Positions 37,467-47,707 of a DNA stretch of 64,000 nucleotides are shown here, piece by piece. This DNA is from Prado023 sp963706885. Lineage in GTDB: Bacteria; Actinomycetota; Actinomycetes; S36-B12; CAIYMF01. The stretch lies in the NCBI GenBank assembly GCA_963706885.1, contig CAVPNX010000008.1:1-64000 (forward strand), written 5' to 3'. A model generated the notes under the pieces. The model was given only the letters and a program-made list of their open reading frames with translations. It made no database searches and was not told the origin of the DNA. The stretch's first letter is position 1. Each line of letters starts with the position of its first letter. The translations under genes were made by a program, and so were the position numbers.

Positions 37467-38435
37467 TCAGCCGGCGGATCGGGGCGAGGTGGTGCGGTCG
37501 CGGCGGTCGTGCGCCGCAGACTCGGTGGCCGCCGCGACGCTCGACTCCGCCGCGCGGACCGCGAACGCCGCGTACCCGACGACCCGGTCGCGGTCGCCGG
37601 CGGTGTCCCCGGAGTTGCGCGCATCGAGCAGTCGGACGCTCCAGTCCTGGGCCGCGGCGGCGGTCAGCAACCCCCGCAGCGGGTGGCGCCCACACGCGTC
37701 GGAGGTGCCGATCGAGTCCGGGCGCCGGTGCACGATCGACCGGATCGTCCGGGCGTCCTGGGCGACCGCCGAGGAGTAGTCCAGGTAGTGCGACAGGTCG
37801 GTGGAGACCACGACAAGCGAGCGCGGGAGGCCGGCGCACAGCGTGATGACGGCGGCTACGTCCCCGGGGAGGTCCGCACCGACGATCAGCGGGCACAGCC
37901 GCCACCCGTCGGCCAGCACCCGCTGCAGGAACGGGACCTGCACCTCGAGGCTGTGCTCCGGGGCGTGGGCGTCATCAGCGGGCACCACGGTCTCGATGCG
38001 CGCCCGCAGGTCGTCGGCGAGGTCCGAGTCGAGCGGGACGTCACCGAGCGGCGTGCGCCACACGGTCGCCGTGCTCACGCCGATCCCGTCCACCGGGACG
38101 TAGTGGGCAGGGCCGAGCAGGACCACCCGGTCGATGAGCGCCGGATCGATCGAGGCGAAGGCGAAGCCGGCCGTGGGTCCGGAGTAGACGTGCCCGGCGT
38201 GTGGGACGACCACCGCCACGAGCCGGCCCTCCGCCGGCGCGGGCTGGCCGGGCCGGCCCGCACCGCCTCGCGCAGCCGAACCACCACCCCGCGCGGCCAT
38301 CTCCTCGCGCGCGTCGGCCAGGTAGCGGTCCACGCCCTCGGCCAGGCGGTCGGCCCGGCCGGGGTAGAACCTCCCGGCCACCGCGGGCTCGCGGATCCCG
38401 CCGTGGTGCCCGACGGGCTGCCCCCAGAGCCTCAT
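37467..38435 (-). CDS. amrB: AmmeMemoRadiSam system protein B (MEMO1 family)
   Basis: 322 residues of the MEMO/LigB-like fold: REPAVAGRFYPGRADRLAEGVDRYL, LVAVVVPHAGHVYSGPTAGFAF, RVVLLGPAHYVPVDGIGVS, HAPEHSLEVQVPFLQ, VVVSTDLSHYLDY. The conserved His/Asp/Cys cluster (HAGH, EHS, DLSH) includes the putative metal ligands. MEMO proteins resemble extradiol dioxygenases and bind iron or copper. An Ala/Gly-rich insert (MAARGGGSAARGGAGRPG) near residue 50 is unusual. It accompanies AMMECR1 and the radical SAM gene. Confidence 0.9.
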   Translation of the reverse strand: MRLWGQPVGHHGGIREPAVAGRFYPGRADRLAEGVDRYLADAREEMAARGGGSAARGGAGRPGQPAPAEGRLVAVVVPHAGHVYSGPTAGFAFASIDPALIDRVVLLGPAHYVPVDGIGVSTATVWRTPLGDVPLDSDLADDLRARIETVVPADDAHAPEHSLEVQVPFLQRVLADGWRLCPLIVGADLPGDVAAVITLCAGLPRSLVVVSTDLSHYLDYSSAVAQDARTIRSIVHRRPDSIGTSDACGRHPLRGLLTAAAAQDWSVRLLDARNSGDTAGDRDRVVGYAAFAVRAAESSVAAATESAAHDRRDRTTSPRSAG

Positions 38436-38529
38436 GACCCGGTCCCCCAGCCAGCGGCACGGCACCCGTGCGGCGACGGGCCGGGCCGCACATCGACGGC
38501 CCCGACCACCGGCCCGCAGCGCGGACGCA

Positions 38530-39648
38530 TCAGCCCGACCCCACGACCTCGGCGATCCGCACCGGCAGCCGCCGGCGACCCCATGACCCCGCCGGGCCGT
38601 CGAACACCCCGGCGATCGGCGTGCCGCACCCGCGGCAGCGTCCGTCGTCGTAGAGCCGGTAGGCGCGGACGTCGTACCAGTCGCGCTCGATGACCGGCCG
38701 GTGGCATCCGGGGCACATGGTCTCGTCGCCAGCGCGGTCATGGACGTTGCCGGTGTAGGCGTAGCGCACGCCGTTGGCCATCGCGATGGCGCGGGCCCGG
38801 CTCAGCGTGGCGGGCGGCGTGGCCGGGACGTCGCGCATCTTCCAGTCCGGGTGGAACGCGCTGAAGTGCATCGGCACGTCGCGCCCGCAGTGCTCCACGA
38901 CCCATCGGGTCATTGCGTCGAGCTCGTCCTCGGAGTCGTTGTGGCCGGGGATGACCAACGTGGTGAGCTCCAGCCACGTGGTGGTCTGCGTGGCCACGTA
39001 CTCGATGGTGTCCAGGACGGCGGCCAGGTCCGCGCCGCAGACCCGGTGGTAGAACTCGGCGGTGAAGCCCTTGAGGTCGATGTTGACCGCGTCCATGTGG
39101 CGGTAGAACTCGACGCGCGGCTCGGGGTTGATGTACCCGGCGGTGACCGCGACCGTCCGTATCCCGCGTGCGCGGCAGGCCACCGCGGTGTCGATCGCGT
39201 ACTCGGCGAAGATCACCGGGTCGTTGTAGGTGAACGCCACACTCGCACAGCCCAGGCGCTCGGCGGCCAGCGCGATGTCCTGCGGGCTGGCACTGTCGGC
39301 GAGGGTGTCGACGTCGCGTGACTTGGAGATGTCCCAGTTCTGGCAGAACCTGCAGGTCAGGTTGCAGCCGGCCGTCCCGAAGGAGAGCACCGACGAACCG
39401 GGCAGGAAGTGGTTCAGCGGCTTCTTCTCGATGGGATCCACGCAGTACCCGGACGACCGGCCGTAGGTGGTCGAGACGATCGCATCACCCTGGCGGGCGC
39501 GCACGAAGCACAGGCCCCGCTGCCCCTCGTGCAGCCGGCACTCCCGGGGGCACAGGTCGCACTGGACGCGTCCGTCGTCCAGCACGTGCCACCACCGCCC
39601 GGGCCAGATGACCGGGAGGTCGGTGCGCAGCGGGGCCCGCGTGCCCAT
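38530..39648 (-). CDS. amrS: AmmeMemoRadiSam system radical SAM enzyme
   Basis: 372 residues. The radical SAM motif is CNLTCRFCQNWD, binding the 4Fe-4S cluster that cleaves S-adenosylmethionine. An N-terminal cysteine-rich segment (CDLCPRECRLHEGQRGLC) and a C-terminal zinc-ribbon-like pair of CxxC units (MCPGCHRP, RCRGCGTP) frame the barrel. It resembles the PflA-like activase group. The three Amme-Memo-RadiSam proteins form a conserved uncharacterised system, here as one minus-strand unit ending next to the AtuA gene. The ATG at 39648 begins the conserved region. Confidence 0.92.
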   Translation of the reverse strand: MGTRAPLRTDLPVIWPGRWWHVLDDGRVQCDLCPRECRLHEGQRGLCFVRARQGDAIVSTTYGRSSGYCVDPIEKKPLNHFLPGSSVLSFGTAGCNLTCRFCQNWDISKSRDVDTLADSASPQDIALAAERLGCASVAFTYNDPVIFAEYAIDTAVACRARGIRTVAVTAGYINPEPRVEFYRHMDAVNIDLKGFTAEFYHRVCGADLAAVLDTIEYVATQTTTWLELTTLVIPGHNDSEDELDAMTRWVVEHCGRDVPMHFSAFHPDWKMRDVPATPPATLSRARAIAMANGVRYAYTGNVHDRAGDETMCPGCHRPVIERDWYDVRAYRLYDDGRCRGCGTPIAGVFDGPAGSWGRRRLPVRIAEVVGSG

Positions 39649-39730
39649 GCCTCCAGCATGCTCCGCACGGCGGCCCCACGCCACCCCCGAGGGGCCCGGG
39701 CGGGATGGGCGCCCACCAGGAGGTGGGGAC

Positions 39731-39765
39731 ATGTCAGCTGTCATGTGTACGCTTGGTGTATGACA
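39731..39765. promoter_or_regulatory. Possible VapBC autoregulatory operator
   Basis: Around the vapB start, GTCAT (39740-39744) and ATGAC (39760-39764) form an imperfect inverted repeat, with GTGTA repeated directly at 39745 and 39756. Antitoxin-toxin complexes commonly bind such sequences. Read by eye only. Confidence 0.35.
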
Positions 39766-39978
39766 CGCACAAACATCGAGATCGACGATGACCTCATCAC
39801 GCGGGCGATGACCAAGTACGGCCTGACCACCAAGCGCTCCGCGGTCGAGCTCGCCCTGCAACGCCTTGTCGGACCGCCCCTGACCGGCGAGGCCCTCCTG
39901 GACTACGTCTTCGAGATCGAGGGCACCGGGTGGGACCTGCCCGAGGGGGCGTTGGACGACGCGATCGAGGCGTTCTGA
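39760..39978 (+). CDS. vapB: VapB-type antitoxin
   Basis: 72 residues with the ribbon-helix-helix-like N-terminus of VapB antitoxins (MTRTNIEIDDDLITRAMTKYGLTTKRSAVELALQRLV) and an acidic, aromatic C-terminus (EIEGTGWDLPEGALDDAIEAF) that would cover the toxin active site. The stop overlaps the toxin start as TGATG. It is the first gene of a two-gene toxin-antitoxin operon. Confidence 0.93.
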   Translation: MTRTNIEIDDDLITRAMTKYGLTTKRSAVELALQRLVGPPLTGEALLDYVFEIEGTGWDLPEGALDDAIEAF

Positions 39979-40361
39979 TGCTGCTGATCGACACGTCGGT
40001 CTGGATCGAGATCACCCGGGGCGATACCGGTGACCTGAAGCAGGCCCTGACATCCGCCGGCGAGCCCCTGGCCGTCACCGAACCCATCATCGGTGAGGTT
40101 CTTGCCGGTGCCCGTGATCCCGAGGCCGTTGAGGCGCGCCTGGCCAGCGTGAACCTCCGTGCCGTCGATCCGAACCGCGACTACCGCGACGCGGCGATGC
40201 TGTATCGCGCCTGCCGCCGGCGCGGGTCGACAATCCGATCGCTGACCGACTGCCTCATCGCTGCGGTCGCGCTGAGATACGGCGACGTCGTGGCCCATCG
40301 TGATGCCGATTTCGAGTGGATCGCCCAGGTGGCGCCGCTGCGGACGATCGACCTGCGGTGA
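39978..40361 (+). CDS. vapC: VapC-type PIN-domain ribonuclease toxin
   Basis: 127 residues, one PIN domain: LLIDTSVWIEI with the first metal-binding Asp, VTEPIIGEVLAGA with the conserved Glu, then SLTDCLIAAVALRYGDVVAHRDADFEWIA with the last Asp residues. VapC toxins cleave tRNA or rRNA; the target cannot be predicted. Translation is coupled to vapB. The module lies between the AmrS gene and the carboxylase operon, reading against both. Confidence 0.94.
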   Translation: MLLIDTSVWIEITRGDTGDLKQALTSAGEPLAVTEPIIGEVLAGARDPEAVEARLASVNLRAVDPNRDYRDAAMLYRACRRRGSTIRSLTDCLIAAVALRYGDVVAHRDADFEWIAQVAPLRTIDLR

Positions 40362-40520
40362 CGGGTGGCCGGGGAACCCAGAGCCGGGACTCGGCCCCGT
40401 CGCTGCCACGCACCTTCGGGGGTAGCCACCTCAGACGCGCTCGCGTCCGTCCCAGCTCCGGCCGGGCCGGCACGGCGCCCCCACGCCCCCCGAGGGGCCG
40501 GGCCGCTGCTGGCGCCCGCC

Positions 40521-42740
<2,220 letters not shown>

Positions 42741-42748
42741 CTCGCGCC

Positions 42749-44372
42749 TCACATCCGGAAGACGCCGAAGTTCGACGTCCCCTTGACCTCGTTGGAGTGG
42801 ATCGCCGACAGGGCGAAGCCCAGGACGGTCCGGGAGTCGCGCGGGTCGATGATCCCGTCGTCCCACACCCGGCCGGTCGCGAACAGGGCGGTGGACTCCC
42901 GTTCGACCTGGTTCTCCAGGCCCTCGCGCATCGGGGCGAACTGCTCGTCGCTCCACGGGATGCCGAGCTTCTCGGCCTTCTGCTTGGCCACGATCTCCAT
43001 GACGCCGCCGAGCTGCTTGGGCCCCATCACCGCGATCCGGTGGTTCGGCCACGTGAACACGAACCGCGGGTTGAACGCCCGGCCGGCCATGCCGTAGTTC
43101 CCGGCACCGTAGGACGCCCCGACCATCAGCGTGATGTGCGGGACGGTGGAGTTGGAGACCGCGTTGATCAGCTTGGCGCCGTCCTTGATGATGCCGCGCT
43201 GCTCGTAGCGGGTGCCGACCATGAAGCCGGTGGTGTTCTGCAGGAAGATGATCGGGGTGTCGTGGCGGTTGCACAGCTGGATGAACTGCGCGGACTTCTG
43301 CGACTCCTCACTGAACAGGATGCCGTTGTTGGCGATGATCCCGACCGGGTAGCCGCCCAGCTCCGCCCAGCCCGTGACGAGCTGGGAGCCGTAGAGCGCC
43401 TTGAACTCCTCGAACCGGGAGCCGTCGACGATCCGGGCGATGATCTCGCGGGTGTCGAACGGCACCCGGACATCCGCGCTGGCGATGCCGAGCAGCTCCT
43501 CGGGGTCCAGCACCGGCGCGTCCGGCGCGGCGACCCGCGGAGCCGGGCCGAGCTTGCGCCAGTTGAGGTGACCGACGATGCCGCGCCCGATCCGCAGGGC
43601 GTCGAGCTCGTCCTCGGCGAGGTAGTCGGCCAGCCCGGAGACCCGGGCGTGCATCTCCGCCCCACCGAGGTCCTCGTCGACGGCGTCCTCGTTGATGGCC
43701 ATCTTCACCAGGGGCGGGCCGGCGAGGAAGACCTTGGCCGACTTCTTCTGCATCACGATGTAGTCGCTCATGCCGGGCACGTACGCCCCACCGGCGGTCG
43801 AGGAGCCGAAGACGAGGGTGATCGTCGGGATGTTCGCCGCCGACATCTGGGTCAGCTTGCGGAAGCTCGCCCCGCCGGGAACGAAGACCTCGGCCTGGTT
43901 CGGCAGGTCCGCACCCCCGGACTCGGTGAGGTTGACCAGCGGCAGGCGATTGCGCTCGCGCGATGTCCATCGCGCGCAGGGCCTTGTGCATGGTCATCGG
44001 GCTCTGCGCTCCGCCCTTGACTGTCGGGTCGTTGGCGCTGACCAGGCACTCGACCCCGTTGACCCAGCCGATGCCGGTCACCAGGCCCACGCCCAGCTCG
44101 TCCGAGGAGCCCCAGCCCGCCAGTGGGGAGAGCTCGAGGAACGGGCTGTCCGCGTCGAGCAGGGTGGCGATCCGCTCGCGGGGCAGCAGCTTGCCGCGGT
44201 CACGGTGCCGGGCGACCGCCTTGGCGGCCTTGGCGGGGTTCGATGAGCCGCCCCCGGCGACCACCGTTGCATTGAGGGTCTCGATCTCGGCCAAGGACTC
44301 CAGCATCGCCTCACGGTTGGCCCGGAAGGCCTCGGAGCGGGGGTCCACCGACGTGCGCATCACCGGTTTCAC
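42749..44372 (-). pseudogene. Acyl-CoA carboxylase beta subunit (carboxyltransferase), one frameshift
   Basis: Corrected near 43955-43962 (two bases, probably one GC unit, appear missing), this is about 540 residues. N-part: AKAVARHRDRGKLLPRERIATLLD, LSANDPTVKGGA-like region, RAMDIAR...NRLPLVNLTESGGADLP. C-part: TITLVFGSSTAGGAYVPGMSD, IIFLQNTTGFMVG, PHITLMVGASYGAGNYGM, FVFTWPNHRIAVMGPKQ. These are methylcrotonyl/geranyl-CoA-type carboxyltransferase signatures. It transfers CO2 from biotin to an enoyl-CoA. The GTG at 44372 abuts the TetR operator; an ATG 12 bases inside is an alternative. First gene of the carboxylase operon. Confidence 0.87.
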
Positions 44373-44413
44373 GAACTTGACGTTAGCGTCAAGTTGACAC
44401 CAGCGTCAAGTTC
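44373..44413 (-). promoter_or_regulatory. Second TetR double operator / promoter, before the carboxylase operon
   Basis: Nearly identical to 34191-34231: AACTTGACG-N4-CGTCAAGTT overlapping TTGAC-N6-GTCAA, again starting at the base next to the start codon. On the minus strand TTGACG, 18 bp, TAACGT, then seven bases to GTG, predicting a leaderless transcript. This links the carboxylase to the tetR-acd-ech operon. Confidence 0.82.
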
Positions 44414-44592
44414 GCTGGGTCGCTCCCGACGGCCCGCAGCGCGGTGATCCCCCGACCCTCCGGGCGATCCCGACGATCCCGCCGCGGGACGTCGACGCGG
44501 CCCGCCGACACTACCCATCGGTAGAACTTGCGGGTAACTGGATCGAGCGGCCAAGGCGTGGCAATGCTTGCCTTACATGAACGTTCCCTCAC

Positions 44593-44958
44593 ATGGAAGA
44601 CAGGTACATGTACACCGTTGACGAGTCCCCCGCACACGTCGTGGCAACCCCCGCCGCCGAGGCCCACCTGCGGACCCTGGCCGACGCCCGCGGCGACGTC
44701 ACGGTCCTGCTGACCGAGCAGGGCGCAGCCATCCTCAAGGCCGGGCAGCAGCCCCCGGCCGGCACGATCCACCTGGGCCGGCTCGGTGAGGCCGGCGACA
44801 TCACCTGCATCGCCGACGACTCGGTGACCCGGGACTGGTGGCGCACCCGCGCCCACCTCGACCTCTCCGACGGGTTCGAGATGACCTACGACCTGTCGAA
44901 CCTCAACGAGCGCGAGCTGTTCGAGGTGCTGGCCTCGGGGCCGATGCCGCGCTACTGA
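44593..44958 (+). CDS. DUF779-like small protein
   Basis: About 121 residues, soluble. The layout HVVATPAAEAHLRTLADARGDVTVLLTEQGAAILKAG, an acidic middle, then VTRDWWRTRAHLDLSDGFEMTYDLSNLNERELFEVLASGPM resembles DUF779. The canonical SGGCCDGS cysteine motif of that family is replaced by LTEQGAAILKAG, so this would be a divergent member. DUF779 proteins often accompany aldehyde dehydrogenases, but none is nearby. ATG at 44593 or 44608. A 180-bp less GC-rich leader separates it from the carboxylase promoter, with which it is divergent. Confidence 0.5.
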   Translation: MEDRYMYTVDESPAHVVATPAAEAHLRTLADARGDVTVLLTEQGAAILKAGQQPPAGTIHLGRLGEAGDITCIADDSVTRDWWRTRAHLDLSDGFEMTYDLSNLNERELFEVLASGPMPRY

Positions 44959-44968
44959 GCGCTCGGGC

Positions 44969-46087
44969 CTATCGCGGGGCCGGGTTCGCGGCGCCGGCAG
45001 GTGTCGGCGGGGTCCCGGCATCGTGGGACTTGCGGATCACCACGACCCGATCGCCGGGCTGGAACACCCGCACGGCACCCTGGTCGAAGCGGATCACCTC
45101 GTCGCCGCGCACCACGGCGAGCACGAGGTCGCCGGCCGCCTGGACGTCGGATGGGGACAGGCCGAGCTCGGCCCGGCTGATCGGGCGCTCCACGACCTCC
45201 AGCCCACGACCGGTGTCCATGAGGTCCTCGATCATCTCCCCCACGTTGCCCGACAGCAGCGACAGGCCCATCAGGTTGCCCGCGGACTCCGCGTGCGTGA
45301 TCACGCGGTCGGCTCCGCTCTGGCGCAGGAGCTCTGCCGCGGAGGCCTCCCGCGCGGCGGACACGATCGTGGCGGTCGGGGCCATGGCCCGCACGCGCAG
45401 TGTCACCATGATCGCGGTGTCGTCCTGATCCGCAGCCACGATCACCGGCTTGGCCTCCGGCACGCCCGCATCGCGGAGCACCTGCTCGCTGCGCGCATCG
45501 CCGACCACGCCGGTCACGCCCTGACGGGTCGCCTCCGCCACGGCGTAGCGGTCGGCGGCGATCACCACGATCGTGCGCGGGTCCAGGCCGTGGGCGAGCA
45601 GCGAGCGCAGGGCGGCCTGCCCCTTGACCCCGAAGCCGACGATGACAGTCTGGTCCTTCACGCGCTTCCTCCAGCGGTTGACCCGCGAACGCTCCCGGGC
45701 AGCCTGCGTGAGCACCTCGACGGTCGTGCTGACCAGCACGATCAGGAAGATGAACCGCAGGGGGGTGATCACGAGGATGTTGGTCAGGCGGGCCTCGTCA
45801 GAGACCGGGGTGATGTCCCCGTAGCCGGTCGTGGACAGACTGACCGTGGCGTAGTAGAAGGCATCAAGGACCGAGATCGAGCCATCCGCCGAGTCCCTGT
45901 ACCCATCTCGTTCGACCCACACCAGCATGGCCGTGAACAACAGGCAACTGAGCGCGATCAGTATCCGCACACCCAACGAGCGCCGGGCACTGAGCCTGCG
46001 GCGCGGGAAGACGACCCGGGACTCGCCGGTGGTCTCATCCTCGAAGAGGTTACCCAGCTCGGCCACGAGGGAAATGTACGCCGTCAC
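44969..46087 (-). CDS. Potassium channel with TrkA-N (RCK) domain
   Basis: About 372 residues. Two membrane helices (LGVRILIALSCLLFTAMLVWV and NILVITPLRFIFLIVLVSTTVEVL) flank a pore with the selectivity filter STTGYGD. A cytoplasmic RCK domain follows (QTVIVGFGVKGQAALRSLLAHG, nucleotide-binding), then a TrkA-C-like end (ADLVLAVVRGDEVIRFDQGAVRVFQPGDRVVVI). It should conduct K+ in a ligand-gated manner. Start among several in-frame GTGs; 46087 chosen. Stop is 10 bases from the convergent DUF779-like gene. Confidence 0.9.
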   Translation of the reverse strand: MTAYISLVAELGNLFEDETTGESRVVFPRRRLSARRSLGVRILIALSCLLFTAMLVWVERDGYRDSADGSISVLDAFYYATVSLSTTGYGDITPVSDEARLTNILVITPLRFIFLIVLVSTTVEVLTQAARERSRVNRWRKRVKDQTVIVGFGVKGQAALRSLLAHGLDPRTIVVIAADRYAVAEATRQGVTGVVGDARSEQVLRDAGVPEAKPVIVAADQDDTAIMVTLRVRAMAPTATIVSAAREASAAELLRQSGADRVITHAESAGNLMGLSLLSGNVGEMIEDLMDTGRGLEVVERPISRAELGLSPSDVQAAGDLVLAVVRGDEVIRFDQGAVRVFQPGDRVVVIRKSHDAGTPPTPAGAANPAPR

Positions 46088-46195
46088 CGCAGTCAAGCGG
46101 CGCCCGGAGGTGCGCCCGGCCACCGACGACCTGCGCGCAGCCGGGCCAGCGACCGGGTCTGCGTCCGCCCGGGTCGGGACCCGGCGCACTGTGGA

Positions 46196-46717
46196 CTACA
46201 GCGGTGCAGCCCCCTCGCGCCCGTGCTGGGCGGCGATCCGCCGCGCGATGTAGGGCGAGAACCAGCCGTTGTTGCGCATCTGGAAGTCCCGGTCCCGCCA
46301 GTCGTCGCCGGTCACCCGCCCCCGGCAGCGCGGCGCCTGGCACACGCAGTCGAACTCGTCGTACGGGCTGGCGTCACAGGTGCCGTAGTCGAAGGTCAGC
46401 TCCTCCCCGGCGGCAAGGTCGTACTTGGCGACCAGCACGGTCTCGCCGAGCAGCCCGCACGTGGGGTCGCACGAGTGGTTGACCAGGTCCCCGTCCTCCA
46501 CCTCGGGGGCGGCCAGCAGGTACAGGTCGTCGGCGATCTGGATGGAGCGCGACACCCGAGCCTCGTCGAAGTCGGTGAGCTGGCTGCCCGTGACCACATA
46601 CCCGCCGAAGGCTGCCACGACCTCCCCGGCAGGGATCGCCTGGAGCGCGAAGGAACCGTGGCCGTGCTCCCCCACGTCGCGGACAACGGCCTTGGGCGTC
46701 AGCCAGCTGTGCAGCAT
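46196..46717 (-). CDS. SET domain-containing protein (putative protein lysine methyltransferase)
   Basis: 173 residues covering a complete small SET domain: EHGHGSFALQAIPAGEVVAAFGGYVV (SAM-site GxG and following strand), DLVNHSCDPTCGL (the NHSCxPN-type motif), AGEELTFDYGTC (catalytic Tyr), and a post-SET-like cysteine group CVCQAPRCRG. Such enzymes methylate lysines using SAM. Few bacterial targets are known. A strong AGGAGG precedes the ATG at 46717. It lies between a K+ channel and bpa. Confidence 0.83.
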   Translation of the reverse strand: MLHSWLTPKAVVRDVGEHGHGSFALQAIPAGEVVAAFGGYVVTGSQLTDFDEARVSRSIQIADDLYLLAAPEVEDGDLVNHSCDPTCGLLGETVLVAKYDLAAGEELTFDYGTCDASPYDEFDCVCQAPRCRGRVTGDDWRDRDFQMRNNGWFSPYIARRIAAQHGREGAAPL

Positions 46718-46766
46718 CCAACCTCCTGGGGCGCGGGTCGCGACGTGCGGGGGCGACAATGGTTCC

Positions 46767-47318
46767 ATGTCAGAGCAGCCAGAGGAAACCAACGGCGAGA
46801 ACGCGAACGTCGGCCAGATCGTCATCGTCGGTCCCGACGGCCAGCCGATCGCGACAGCGGAGGAGTCGAACGAACCCTCGGTCGCCGACCTCATCGAGCA
46901 GCCGGCCAAGGTCATGCGCGTGGGCAGCATGATCAAGCAGCTGCTGGAGGAGGTCCGCTCCGCACCCCTGGACGAGGCCTCACGGGCCCGCTTGCGCGAC
47001 ATCCACCAGCGCTCGATCACCGAGCTGGAGTCCGGCCTGGCCCCGGAGCTCGTCGAGGAGCTCGACCGCCTGTCCCTGCCGTTCAGCGCCGACAGCGTCC
47101 CCACCGACGCCGAGCTGCGGATCGCCCAGGCCCAGCTCGTCGGCTGGCTGGAGGGCCTGTTCCACGGGATCCAGACCGCCCTGTTCGCCCAGCAGATGGC
47201 CGCGCGCGCCCAGTTCGAGCAGATGCGCCGCGCGGCGATCACGGCCGAGCCCGAGGAGCGACCGGCCACCAGTCCCGACGGGCACCGCCGCGGCGGGACG
47301 GGCGGCCCCTACCTGTAG
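46767..47318 (+). CDS. bpa: Bacterial proteasome activator family protein
   Basis: 183 residues. The family core is visible: SVADLIEQPAKVMRVGSMIKQLLEEVRSAPLDEASRARLRDIHQRSITELESGLAPELVEELDRLSLPF and AQAQLVGWLEGLFHGIQTALFAQQMAA. It assembles as a ring that opens the 20S proteasome gate independent of ATP. The C-terminus GGPYL corresponds to the GQYL-type gate-opening tail of mycobacterial Bpa/PafE. Its presence implies a 20S proteasome elsewhere in the genome. The last 12 codons are duplicated at 47641-47692. Confidence 0.9.
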   Translation: MSEQPEETNGENANVGQIVIVGPDGQPIATAEESNEPSVADLIEQPAKVMRVGSMIKQLLEEVRSAPLDEASRARLRDIHQRSITELESGLAPELVEELDRLSLPFSADSVPTDAELRIAQAQLVGWLEGLFHGIQTALFAQQMAARAQFEQMRRAAITAEPEERPATSPDGHRRGGTGGPYL

Positions 47319-47640
47319 CGGGCGCACCCACAAACGCTGCCCCCACGCGTCCCAGGTGCGGCGGGCACCGCCGCTCACCGCCAAGCTCCCGAGCGGGCAT
47401 GGGCGGGCCGCCGAACCTCGCGCCCGCTGACGTCGAACCCGACCCGTAGGCCACCGCGCGGGGAGGCCCAGCGGGGAGCCTCGCGCCCTCTCGCGTCGAT
47501 CCGCGTGCCTCAGCGGGCCTGGGTCCAACCGAAGCAGGCGCGAGGTGGGCGTCCACCCTCGGAGCAGGACCCTCTAACGACGGAAACGGGCGCACGGCCG
47601 CCGGGCCTGAGCATCGGCGGGGGCCGGCGTTGACGGCAAC
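47319..47640. other. Insert between bpa and the duplicated bpa 3' end
   Basis: A 322-bp stretch without a supported gene between bpa and serS. It is G/C-rich with imperfect CCTCGCGCCC repetitions around 47415-47490. Together with the duplication that follows, it looks like inserted or expanded DNA between two once-adjacent genes. Confidence 0.5.
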
Positions 47641-47692
47641 CCCGACGGGCACCGCCGCGGCGGAACGGGCGGGCCCTACCTGTAGGGGGCGC
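47641..47692 (+). repeat. Duplicated 3' end of bpa
   Basis: 52 bp identical at all but three positions to 47274-47325, covering the last codons of bpa (DGHRRGGTGGPYL), its TAG stop and six to seven bases beyond. It ends 15 bp before the serS GTG. Confidence 0.88.
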
Positions 47693-47707
47693 GTAGGCTG
47701 TGCGCTC

